In this document: positions 10,443-22,000 of the stretch, piece after piece
How positions within the stretch are numbered: the first letter of the stretch is position 1
Layout: every line of letters begins with the position of its first letter
Assembly (NCBI GenBank): GCA_038021145.1
Contig: JBBPHT010000008.1
Span: forward strand, 1,798,001 to 1,862,000
Direction of reading: 5' to 3'
Source of the DNA: Phyllosticta citriasiana
Taxonomy: Eukaryota > Ascomycota > Dothideomycetes > Botryosphaeriales > Phyllostictaceae
DNA length: 64,000 nucleotides
The notes under the pieces: generated by a model
The model's database searches: none
What the model was told of the DNA's origin: nothing
What the model saw: only the letters and a program-made list of their open reading frames with translations
Translations under genes and position numbers: made by a program

Positions 10443-13200
10443 GGTGGCGCAATTTGCGCCAAGGTCAAGTCTTTCTTTCTCTGCCCGGGGCGCGCGGTGC
10501 TACAAACCGTTTGCTCTCTTACGCCTACCAGCAGAGAAAAGGGGACCAGATCAGATCAGATCAGATCAAATCAGTCATGCCGCGCGTTGAGCGACCGGAG
10601 GCGGGCTTTTGAGGTCGGCCGGCGGCTGGAGGAATTGCACTGTCAGCCTCCGTTGCTGCGCGCGGCATCACGACTAAGTTTCTGCCCGCCACCTTGTCTT
10701 GGGGGGGGGCTGCTCACCGCCCGGCTGGCCTATCGATCCCGATCCACCGTGTCGGGTAGATAGGTAGGTACATTGATGTACCCAGAGCAAGGGATGCAAT
10801 GCGACGTGCGCACAACATGGACAATTGAATTAGTTAGTTACCTACTGCGCCTTGGTTATCACCCAGCCAAAAATTACCTAGCACCAGACATCTCTGATTG
10901 AAGCCGCCTCCGGTCTCGCGTGCGCCGACGCGTCTGACGACCAACCAACCCACACGCACTTGATACAAGGCCAACAACAAAAGTCAAAATCGTCGCTTGT
11001 CGTCGTCGCTCTTGGCCCGTCCCCTCGGCCCGATCGGTTGGGATGTGAGCCATGGCCACTGCCACTGTTCAACTGCTTCTTTGAACCTCGTTCGTTTTTG
11101 TCGTCGCCCTTGTCGCCCTCGCCCTCACCATCTGCACGCGCGGCCGGCCAATACCAGTGCTGGTGCTACCGCTACTCGACTACTGCAATTCCAAGACACC
11201 AATCGGCTCCATGGCCGCAGCCCTCCCATGGACGTTTCCCATCCAGTAGCTGAGGCACGCAAAGTTGCTGTCTTTGCATGCGAAAAAAAGTCAATTGCCA
11301 TGAGTCGCTTGGGCCAAGCTTTGCCTCCCCAGCCAAACACCGGTACATCCGCCGCCGCCGCTAGTCCCAAACAGGTTTTGCTGAGGATGTTTTTCCACAG
11401 CCCACGACTCTGTGGCGACGTGCGCTGCAGATCACTCTGCACGGAGCCTTGATCTTTCTCGCTCTTGAGCCCCAATCTGCCTGCCCATTGACACCACCCA
11501 CCGCGGACTACGCTCCAGCTGGTCGTCACATCTCGATCACCTGCAGGATCTTTTAGCTCTTGGACCCCCCGAGGCATGAAACAGCTTGCGCATGGTGTAA
11601 ATGGAAAGACAGGCCGTTACACGCCCTTGGGACCAACAACCCACCGCCTGCCACCATGCCGCCCTGGTGCTGTCAACAACGACACCTACGCACGCTTGCA
11701 AGCATGAATCCTCACCGCTCCAAGCACCATGTGCGGCCACCTGATGGCTTTCGAGACGCTCCACTACTGCCTAAACACCACGCCATGCTAAGCACTGCAC
11801 TGCACTGCACTGCTTAGTGTCGAGTGGGCTAGCCTGGCCTAGCGGGCAAGTATTGCGGGGAAGCCTATAGCCCGCTCGTTAATGCAAATTCTGCTGCTTC
11901 AAAAGAGACTTCCTTGCCATCCCCGGCCGTTGAGCTACATGTACCGGTCAGCGAGCCCTTCCCTGCACCCCACGCTACCACCTCAGGTGCGCCATGCCAT
12001 GGCGAATAATTCACCGCCGGATGCGAATGCGCCTGGTTGCCCATCTCCATCTCGCACATGCGCATTGCGGCTCTAGGGCATTTATTCATTTGTCCATCTA
12101 TCATATCGCGCTTGGCGCGCGCGGATAGCCCATGCACTCGCTGCGACGGAGCTGAACGGCTTTGCAATACACTAAACTTTTCTCTCCACACCGTCCTCTC
12201 CTCTCTCTCCACACCACGCTTTCATCCATCTAAATTGCCAATGCCAGGCCTCCAACGTACCTAGCCCGCCGCCCGTCTCCGTCCGTCGCGGCCGGTTCCG
12301 CTCTCATCTGATAATGCTCCGATTGAAGCGAGTTCCCTCGTCCGTGTCCGTCTCAACCGGACCGGAGTCTCAAGGCACCGAGAGGGAGAAAGAAAAAAAA
12401 AAAAAAAAGAAAAGGAAAAAAATGGTTCTCGCCGTCCTGTTCCGTTTTGACGGCAGAATACGGAACACCCGGTTTGATACTTACAGTGCCCGGCCAGCAA
12501 AGTGCTTTGTCGCGTCCGGACGAGCTGAGGTCATGGGCCTATCACGCAAGCCAGTCCCATCAGTCAGCTCCCTGCGCGGGAAGCAAAAAACTCTATGCTC
12601 CCAACAGAGGTCGGCGAGCGGACCGGGGCCCACCCAACAGAGTGTAGCGAATGTGTGGTGACGATCACAGTAGATGGGCCGCCCGTCTGAGCGTTGTTCG
12701 GGCTCGGAAGCGCATGGCTACTTATCAGTTCTGCGAAACCGTCTTTGAATGCCAGCCAGCCAGCCAGCCAGGCGCTCGCAAGCACTGTACTGGTGTGATG
12801 TTTGCTCGCCCCAGCAGCTAAGTACCAATCGCAAACACGCGGCGCGTCGTGGGCGCGAGCTTATCTGCTCTGCTCTGCTCAGCTCACTATGCCCCGGCCG
12901 GATGTGGTAAGCTGCGGTCCGCTACCCCCGGATCTGCCACCACCCGTCGTATCTTCTCGAGGCTATCGCCACACATCGCAAACATCCACACCTCTGCCTG
13001 TTTTCAAAGCTCCCGTCGCCACGGCACTGCTGGGCCAGATGCTCATCCGAAAACCTTTGTCAATCCTTTTGAAACCAATTTTCTTCTCCTCGCGCTGCGT
13101 TTCCATTGGCACGTCTCCCCCTGTCTATCAACTGCATCTAGACAGGAAAACGGCGACGACGTGTCTGGGCAATGGCAGTAACGGGCTTTTTTCCTCGTTT

Positions 13201-13226
13201 TGCTTGCTTGCTTGCTTGCTTGCTTG
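13201..13226. repeat. TTGC tetranucleotide repeat
   Basis: About six units of TTGC in the gene-free stretch. A similar run occurs near 15059-15081. Confidence 0.85.
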
Positions 13227-14163
13227 TGCCATCCCCTGCGCGCCTTGCAACACGTTTCCAACTCTCTCCACTTCCCCCTCTTCGCTTTTTCCCTTCTCTT
13301 CCCGTCTGTCTGTCTGACTGCCTTGCCCCACTCACTCACTCATTCACTCCCCTACCTCGCTCACCACAACGTCCTGGCCTAAACTCGTCCTGCTTCCCCA
13401 TCCGTCACAGGCAGCCAGGCAGCCAGGCCGAAAAGTGTCGCCTCCAGTACTTACAATCCTCCTGACCGGTCGTCTCGTCGTCACCAACCAACGCCGCCAT
13501 CGCCATTATCGTCTGTCCTCGGCGCCGCACGCAAATCGATATATGTGGGCGCATGGGCGCGCTGCCGCAACGCCCCGCATGTCCATCCACATCCACATCC
13601 ACATTAACCATCCGTCCTTCCTCCCTGACTCGTCCCAACCCATCCCATCTTGTCTCTCCCCCACGTCCAACCACGTGCCTCAGCACCACACCCTCCCTCC
13701 CTCCCTCCCATCTTCTTCCCTTCCGACCACCCAATCGCTTGCCTGCCTGCCCGGCCCGTCCGTCCGTCCGTCTCCTTATCCCGCATTCTGCCCGCCAATG
13801 CCCCTTTTCTGCACACCCTCTTCTTCTCTCGCCTAGGTGCCGGTCAGGCGTGAGGTGTGAAGTGTGAAGTGTGAAGCATAAAGTATGAAGTGTGAAGCGT
13901 GGAGTGCGCTTGTCAGGCACCGCACCACACCGCATCGCCCCTCTGGTGCTGTATTTGAGGGATGTGGCAGAGGTAGATGGGTACTTGGCTTGTTGTTTGG
14001 CTTGCTGGCGTGCCAGGGAAGGGAGAGCGGCGCGGAGCGGGCTACCTTCCCTCATTAGGTGGAGCGGGCATGTGTGGTGCTTTCTGTCCGTCTGTCTATC
14101 CATTAGATCTCGGGCTGTCTTACTCTTTACCCATTTTATTACATTCGCCATCATGCTGTTATG

Positions 14164-14232
14164 CTCTGCTCTACTCTGCTCTGCTCTGCTCTGCTCTACG
14201 CTACTGCACATACACACACACACACACACACA
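14164..14232. repeat. CTCTG pentanucleotide run followed by (CA)n
   Basis: CTCTG/CTACT units at about 14164-14197 are followed closely by a CA dinucleotide repeat at about 14211-14232. Confidence 0.8.
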
Positions 14233-14825
14233 ATACACCACAGCTCCTTGCCCCCTCATTCACTCTCTCATGCACTCATATCGGTCATTCCGATCTAACC
14301 ATCTAACTATCAATCTGCCGAGCGAGGTTTGTTAACGCTGCTGCTGCTGCTACTACTAGCAGCGGCGGTGGGGGAAAGCTGGCTGGGATCAATACGCGAT
14401 GTATGACGTCATGTCATCTATCCACCTCACCTCACCTCACCTCACCTGACCTCACATGCACCCCCCGCCTTCCACCATGTACCTAACCACCTACAGTACC
14501 ACGCACCTACACACATTGGTGGTTCCAGTCCGGCCATCTCACATCACACCACACCGATACCTTACCGCGCGGCAATTTACCGGCCTGCCGGCACTCAGTC
14601 TCCATCACTCCTCGTTCGTCTTTCCTCTTTCGTCTTTCGTCTTTTTCCTCTCCTCGTTCGTCTTTGGTCTGAGCTGACTGTACCGCCGCGCCACACGTGT
14701 GTGTGTGTTTGGCGGGGGTCGGCGACTGCCTGGATGAATCATTGAGGAATAGAGTTTGTTAAGGTGCCTGATGGCGTCGTGCGCTGTAGTGTGCTGTAAT
14801 GCATTAAGTGCATCAAGTGCTTATA

Positions 14826-14851
14826 GTGGTGGTGGTGGTGGTGGTGGTGGT
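14826..14851. repeat. GGT triplet repeat
   Basis: About eight GGT units. No convincing coding frame surrounds it. Confidence 0.8.
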
Positions 14852-15433
14852 AATGGTAGTAAAATGGCAACGGCAACGGCAACGGAGGAAACGCAAGAAC
14901 GACGCTGATGGGGAAAAGAAGAAATCGGCTTGCGTTTTTCCTGTTCTCTTATAATCTTCAATTTTTATGGGTTATATCCATCGTCTTTCTCTCTCCTCCC
15001 TTCCCCTCCCCTTTCTCTGATATAAGAATACACGCATGTCCGCGTAAGGCACGCCTGTTTGCTTGCTTGCTTGCTTGCTTGCGTACTCTCTATCCCATCG
15101 CATCGCATCTATTCATCCATTTATCCATCCATCCATCCATCCATCAACTACCTATCTCTCACTCCACCAAGTACGTCTCTCTCTCTCTCTCTGCGTGTGT
15201 TTGCGTGTTTATGTGTGCAGATGAAGTGGCGAGCCACAGAACCCGAGACGGACGGGACAGCAACAGGCAGCAAGAAACCCAGACACATACAGACAGACAG
15301 TCAGACAGACAGAGATGTCGAATCACAGCGGGCTAGCTACGAGGTGATGTGGTGATGTGAGGTGGTGGTATGACATGGACTGTCCTTCTGCTGCTGTTTG
15401 GGCGTAGGCATGGAGAAGTGGAGGCGCTTACTT

Positions 15434-15460
15434 GTTGGTTGGTTGGTTGGTTGGTTGGTT
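15434..15460. repeat. TTGG tetranucleotide repeat
   Basis: About six TTGG units. A CCAT run lies nearby at 15118-15144 and a CT run at about 15175-15192. Confidence 0.8.
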
Positions 15461-18265
15461 CGTTCTGCCGTCGTACGACGCTGGGCTGGTGCGTGGTGGG
15501 TCGAGGGTCCACGCACGCGGGGGAGGGAGGATAAGTAGGAAGGTGGGAGTGAGGAGGGGGAAGAGGAGGACAATCAGCCTGTTGCCGCTGGGGTGCGTGC
15601 GTGGCGAGTTGAAGCGTGGCGAGCTGTGGTATACCGTGGTATGATGTGCGAAGGGAGGCTGGGAGCGAGCTAGCGAGCGAGCGAGCGCTTGGGCAAGAAA
15701 GAAAGAAATGCTAAAGGGCAAGAGAGGAGACCAAGCCAATGATGTCCTGCCTATTCATCTGTAGACCCTGAGGTGGATTTGGATACCCAGCAACGACGTG
15801 GGAATGGGTGAGGTGTGGATTGGACAGACAGACTGACTGACAGGCAATCAAATGAGCAAGCGGGCAAGGCAGAAAAGGAAAAAAGTACAGCACAGAAATC
15901 CTGCCATGCCATCAGCCAGCTTGCCTGCCTCCACAACCCCAGCACGACGACAGGCTCTTCGACCTCCTGCTGCTGCTCCATGCACCAACTCGGCTAGACC
16001 GGGCGCGGTCAGCCCGGGCGCGAGAGCAGACATAGAGAGGGCGACGTCGGAGGGCAGACCCCAATCGACGCCCGTCGCCGCGCTGCTGCTGCGCGCGGTT
16101 GGCCACCAAATCCGGTGGTTTGTGATGGCTTTCTACTACGCACGACAGTCGCATCATCCCATCGCAGGGCAAAACAAGTGCAGCGCGGCTGAGATGACTC
16201 ATCTGGGGTAGGGGTTTGTAAATGACTGCTACTGCATGGATGATGGATTGAGGGAGTGAGAGAGGCAGGCTGGCGAAGTGCAGAACGGCAGGGTTGGGTG
16301 TCGGGGTGCTGGTCGTGCGGCAGAAAATAGAAGAAGGGGTCTGCACGATTGGTTGTAATCCTTGGTGGTGATAGTAGAGCAGGTAGGTAAGAGGAGGAGG
16401 AGTAGACGGATTGACAGTAGGGATGCGGTATGGGTACTTTTGGAGAGGGGGAGGGAGAGGGAGAAGGGGAGCTGGGCGCTAATCTGACCCCTCAGACACC
16501 CCTGATTTTTCTTCTCTTGCTTGTTTGTCGCTGGAAGACCAGCCGTGATCATCTTCGTCGACTGCAAGACCAATATCTGGTCTTGGGTCGTGATCGAGTG
16601 GATTGACGTCCAAAACCACACGTGACTGGCATGCTAGTCGAGCTCGAGCTCGCACGCACGCGCGGCGAGAGATTGTGGCGTCCACAGAGTGTTGAGGATC
16701 ACGGGGGAGGCGAGGCTGTAGGGTCCTGCGCTGCTTGCCATCTGCGAGGCTATGCCATGCCATGCCATGCAATGTCATGCAATGCAGTCGGATCCCCGTC
16801 AGTAGTCCAATGAGCAGGTTGCGGCGGTTGCTCTGGTGCCATCTCTGCTGCCCGAAGCTGCTGATGCCATGGGCAGAGGGTTGGGAATAGGGAGCACGGT
16901 GCCTCGACGGCACCCCCATGCCGCGCGGGAGGGGTTTTATGGGATGGAGATGAGCTGATGAGTGGTGTGGTGTGGGTGGGGCAGATCAGATTGGCAAGCC
17001 AGGCCCCCCGTTTTTCGTTTCGTCAAATGGTCCAGCCGCATATGTATCTCTGTCTTGCTCGCTTGCCCTGGCCAGAAAATAGAGTTTGCCGCTACAGTCG
17101 TGCGTCGTCGTCGTCGTCGACGTGCTGCTTTTCGGAGCGTATCGACTGGCTGGTGGAGACCTCATCTCGCGTCGCCCTTGTCCGACTGCACGAGTCCGCC
17201 GTGTTATGTCGGTAACCTACCACCTGCTGGATTGCAACCAGACTGCGTCCGGCGGGATACAACCCCCGCAGAGTTTTTGTCAGCTCTCAGACCATACTTG
17301 TCCCTCGGCCTACGCTCTGCACGTCAGCATTGGTGCTCAGATGCAGACGCCCATGTGGAGATGAGAAAACACATAACGTGATGCCGTGTCGCTTCAGAGG
17401 CGAATGGGAACCAGAGGCGAGCATCATCGGTGGGAGTCGGAAGGCCATGGAATGTCGTGTCTGTTGCGGTTGATCAGGTGTCGAGGTATTGTTGACTCCG
17501 GTCGGCTTCCGGCTTCTCGGGCAGATTGTCAGCAACACCATACAACATCACTCATCCAACCGACCGCCCGCCCAAGCACCAGACCTGCATGACAAGCTCC
17601 GAACGTCTAGCCTCCCTCTGCCCTGGGTAAATCCTTCGCCTGCTCTTACCTGGGCGGATATCCGCGGAACATGCTGGCGCTCGAGCACCGCACTGGACGA
17701 AGTCGCTTCATCCTTCTCCACCCCCCTGTGCGACCGAAACTCTCGCCCCCTGGTGTCCTTTGCCGCCGCCGCTGTCGGCTGCTGTGGCTTTGTACTCTTT
17801 CTACAACCTCTGTCATGCCTTGCCGGGCAATTGGATCATTTCCAACACCCGTCTACCGTGCGAGTGTTGTGCATCGGATCATTGCCATTCCGGGCCCCTT
17901 GGATCGCAATGACTACCAACCGCTTTACTTGGACCCCAATCTCGAGCCTGATAGAGACTAGACTCTATGAGGTGCTCTGTGGTGACAAACGGCCAATCAA
18001 TGGCGTGCTTCCTATCTGCAAGTATTAATGTCGTCTCATGAATGTGCAGATTGTCTACACCAAATCATCTTCTCCTTGAAGAAACATCACGGTCAAGTGT
18101 TCTCCTTTTTCTCTTTTATTCAAGAGTCGCATCCATTCCGTATAAAGTCTTTTTCGTCAAGTCGTTAACGAGCGTCCTATTCCGTTTTCCCCATTCCCTC
18201 CCAGTCTTCATTTTCACCATGGATCCTTGGACAAACGATGAGAGATTCCAGTCTGCTTTTTTCGC

Positions 18266-19061
18266 TTAAGCAGCCCGGCAGTAAGGCCTGCCGCTCAGGT
18301 CCCAGTAGCAGTGGCCGCTGCAGCACTCGGCGTTGTTGAGGTTGCAAGTACCACCGTCAGCGGTGCACCTCTTCTCAAGCTTGGGCTCAGCCTCCGCCTC
18401 GGGCTCTGGCTCGGCCTCCGCCTCGGGCTCTGGCTCGGCCTCGGGCTCGGCTTCCCTCTTGCTAGCAGCGGCGCAGTATGCAGTCGAGTCACCCAGCTTG
18501 TACAAGCAGTTGCCGCTGCAGCACTCGGAGTTCTGGAAGTTGCAAGCACCTTTGAGGCTGAATCAGCACTGTTTCTCAACAAAAGAGAGTCTCTACTCAC
18601 CGCCGTTGGCAGTGCACCTCTTCTCGAGGAGAGGCTCGGGCTCTGGCTCCGGCTCTCGCTTCTCCTTGAGTGGAGCCGAGCAGTACGCCTTTCCCTCGTC
18701 CCAGTTGTACAAGCAAATGTCGCTGCAGCACTCGGCGTTGTTGAAGTTACATTGGACTGCAATCAAGCAGCATCAGCATCATCTCTCGATCCAGGAGCAT
18801 CGAAAACTTACCGCCGTTGGCGCTGCATCTCTTCTCCAACTGCACAGGTCCGCTGCCAGAAGAGGCTCCATCAGGAATGACGTCCTCTTCTCTTGCCGCC
18901 GCCTTGCACACGAGCCCAATGGACGAGTCGTACTCGCAGTTGCCGCTGCAGCACTGGCTCAGCTGGGTGCAAGAGCCGCCGTTGGCCGTGCACCGCTTCT
19001 CGAGCGGGCTGGCAATGGCCAGAGCGGCAAAGAGGGAAACAAGGGTGATCTTGAACTGCAT
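18266..19061 (-). CDS. Secreted Kex2-type polyprotein with four knottin-like cysteine modules
   Basis: Three exons, 19061-18812, 18756-18601 and 18549-18266, give 229 residues. ATG 19061 begins a signal peptide of about 18 residues (MQFKITLVSLFAALAIAS). Four modules follow, each directly after LEKR, the Kex2-type dibasic cleavage pattern. Each has six Cys in the order C, C, CC, C, C with GG before the second Cys, the layout of inhibitor-cystine-knot peptides. Spacers between modules 2, 3 and 4 are Glu/Pro/Ala dipeptide repeats after KR, like the Ste13-trimmed spacers of fungal alpha-pheromone precursors. Both introns are phase 1 and split modules 2 and 3 at the same Gly codon. I infer that four small disulfide-rich peptides are released into the medium. 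Their target is unknown; effector, antimicrobial, signalling or toxin-like roles are all possible. It is isolated between long gene-free regions. Confidence 0.8.
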
Positions 19062-22000
19062 CTTGTTCAAAGTCGTCTGTGTGTGTGGAAAAGAAAGAGA
19101 AGGCTGGCTAGTCTGTTCTGCTCGAGTTGTTTGATGATCTATCGGACCGCCAGCAGATGGAGGTCTTATTTATACACGGCTCGTCGTCGTCGACATAGGA
19201 TGCTCTTCCCAGCCAGTGGATCTATTCTCGACAGCCGGCTGTGCTTGGGGCCATTGCTGCATGGCGAGTAAGTACACCGTCCATCCTTTTCCCGAGAAGT
19301 CGCTCGCCTGAGTTGCACTTGTCGTCAAGACGGCCATATGCAGCTCCGCGGCGAGGCAATTGGCAACTGCATCCGCAACGAGCTGTAGCCTGGGCGCATC
19401 CGGGGCCGACAAACGTGGAGAAAACGCTTCAGAAACGGTCCATGGGGGCCAAAAGAGCTGGGGGCGACGCAACAAGTTGGGGGCTACATGGCCTCCAACA
19501 CTCCCCTCCTAGACAAGATCAACATTTTCCGATTCGTTTGGGGAAAGTATCCTGGGCTATAGGACGCGCTTTGGGCCAAGAGGGCTAAGGAATGGAACGA
19601 CTCTCCGTTTGCCTGCCTACAAGGCGCAGCCCAATCAGGGCACCACCATCCACCGCATCGCCTATTTCGACCCCAACCGTTAACCACCAACGCCTAAAGC
19701 AAACCTCGACACCGGGAAAACCTTCTTCCCCGGTTGAACTTGTCTCGTAATCACGAACCAACGCAATACCTACCTACCTTACCTACCTACCAACAACCGA
19801 CTGCCCGGCCCTCTTCCCCACAAAACGCACTCATCCTGCTCCATCCTACTGCGACCCTACTCCTTCACGGCTCATGCTCCTACTGCTCGTACGAGGCCGC
19901 TTCCCAGCTTCACCGTCGATGATTACCTTTTGCGGCTCTCCGAGCGTCCATGAATAGCGCTGGTACGCGGATCGCCTTCTTCTGTTGCGCTTTCGGCGAC
20001 GCGATGTTGTTGGGACGTCTCGCTTGCGAAAGGGGACCCCACGCGTGGATGATGGATGGGCGAAAGACCACCGACACAGGACGCGTTCATGCGTTCCTTT
20101 CCCCGCATCGACTGACGGGACTGAGGCTTTGGATATGGATATGACGGCAACGCGGGTGCCGCTTGTGGTATTCCGAGGAGCTGTTGTGGTATCCCGAGAT
20201 GCCCGACTCTCGCCCTGTCGTTCATCTGCGCATGGCCCCTACCTACCCAGTTCCCAATCTCCCTGAATTTTCGATGATAGAGCGCAGCACTCGCTAGCAT
20301 ACATGGCGGCGCCTGAAGGTAGGCACACTCGTCGAGCACCACAAACAGCTTCATTTCGGACTGCGAAAGCCATTCATCTATCTCATCTTGCACGACTTCT
20401 TCCAAACCACGGCGGAGACTATCTAGTAAAATCACTGCTCCCTCATTTTCCTTCTTTCCGCTCCTCCGCTCCTCCGCTGCACCCTGCTCCTTTCATGCCC
20501 ATCTTTCCACCCACCATCAATTCATGGGCAGCGTTGTCTGTCTGGCTATCTACCTGTCCATCTGTTCGACAGGCCTAGGTTCAGGTGTACCCGTTTGCTG
20601 GCATGTAGGCGTGCTGGACTCAAAGTTTGGTTTTCAGCCGCACAGCCGACTGGCTGGCGTGTCGCTGAGCTGGATCGATCAGAGACGTTGTTCACCTATC
20701 AAGATGGCATATGGGCATGTGTTCTACACAGAAGCGCGCGCGCGCGCGTACTCTGCATGCGTAGTCTTTCTTCAAACTCCGAGTCTGGAAAAATGCGCTG
20801 GGATTTACGCAAGCAAGCAAGTAAGCAAGCAAGCATGGACGATGCAAGGAATGAACACCAAGTCAAGAAACTGTTTTGGCGGGGATACATACAGTATCAA
20901 CTCAGCAATCTCTTAAACGCGCCTATCTCATCCCTTACCACTTCATCACCAACAATAGCGCAGTGCCGAAACCTTACCTGCGCCATCTACCTACCCGATA
21001 CCAAAACCATCGCCAAACCTCGATAAAGTTGACCAACCACCACCTTATTACCTCCACTCTCAATCGCGGTGGTAGTGCCAAGCTCGTCCTTTTTGACGCG
21101 CAGTGAGCGAGTCCGCCCGCGCCGTCCCGCGCCGCGCGTCGGCTTTTGACTTGCCTTTCGCGTGACATCAGCCAAGAGGACCCTTCTACATGTGCGTGTG
21201 TGGCATGCGTGAAGACGAAAAGTTACACGTTGAAAGTGGAAAAGGCGCTGGCTGGCATTGCCGTTTTCGCAGGGCACATTAAACCCGTCCGTCAGTTGGT
21301 GGTTGGCTGTGGTGGCTGTTGTCTAGGCTTTCGGGCACGGAGTAAGGAGGGATGGAGAGTGAGTGAGCCAGGCTACCTAGATACCTACCTTTGAGCTGGA
21401 TGCCCTCGCTCGACTTCGCTGCCACCTGTGTGAGTGGCTTGCCACAGTGCGGTGCGGTGCCGGGGCATGGTGTAGCTTGCCATGCCGCGGACGACCGGGC
21501 ATCAAAATAGCTGTGGCGCCAGTGGCAGAAAGATTGGCTGGCTTGCTGGCTGCTCTGGCGGGCGCCTGTCTGTCTGTCCTATCCCGTCCTGTCCTGTCCG
21601 TCCGCTCGGGGGTACAGCGTCGGCGAGTGTGGCGTGGGCGGACAGAGAGTCGGTCGGTGGCAAGCTGTCCGCGCTGCGCTGCGCTGCGCTCGCCGCTTAC
21701 TCTGTGGCTCTGCATAGAGCTGGAAGGAAGACCTTGGATCTTGGCCCACCGCAGCATACACGCAGAGCCGTTCGCCCGAGGCTGCAATTGTTGCGCCGTG
21801 TACGAAGGGATCAGTGAACGATAGGACCGACCCGACTGGCGAGATTGGCAGTATTGCGTGAGCCGGGCATGGGTAGTGCGTGCGTGCGTGCGGTGGTGAG
21901 GACGAGGACCCTTGGACAGTGGCTGCTGCTCCTCCTCCCTTGGCTCACTTACCTCACTCTCGCCATGCCGCATCCGTCGCTGCGCCGCGCCCTGTTCTGA

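Larger units (their letters stand above)
8908..18265. other. 9.4 kb stretch with no supportable gene, microsatellite-rich
   Basis: I found no protein family, RNA gene or transposon in this stretch. The open frames are low-complexity (Ser/Pro/Arg/His-rich) and usually overlap on both strands, as expected by chance in GC-rich DNA. Tetra- and pentanucleotide repeats are frequent: TGCC near 10172-10203, GATCA near 10545-10570, ACTGC near 11797-11815, TTGC near 13201-13226 and 15059-15081, CTCTG near 14164-14197, TTGG near 15434-15460 and CATGC near 16750-16770. It is not AT-rich, so it does not look like a RIP-inactivated repeat. It separates the PP1 subunit promoter from the end of the knottin gene. 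It may hold regulatory DNA or untranslated transcripts, which I cannot see from sequence alone. Confidence 0.5.

Noticed and set aside
13405..14259. 284-codon minus-strand open frame in the gene-free stretch
   Set aside because: Its length is explained by short tandem repeats without stops (GGGA, CACA, AGAGC). Composition is Arg/Gly-rich and unlike a folded protein.
18220..18269. Tiny plus-strand frame MDPWTNDERFQSAFFA with a good start context
   Set aside because: Only 16 codons, overlapping the end of the knottin gene on the other strand. No support beyond the start context.
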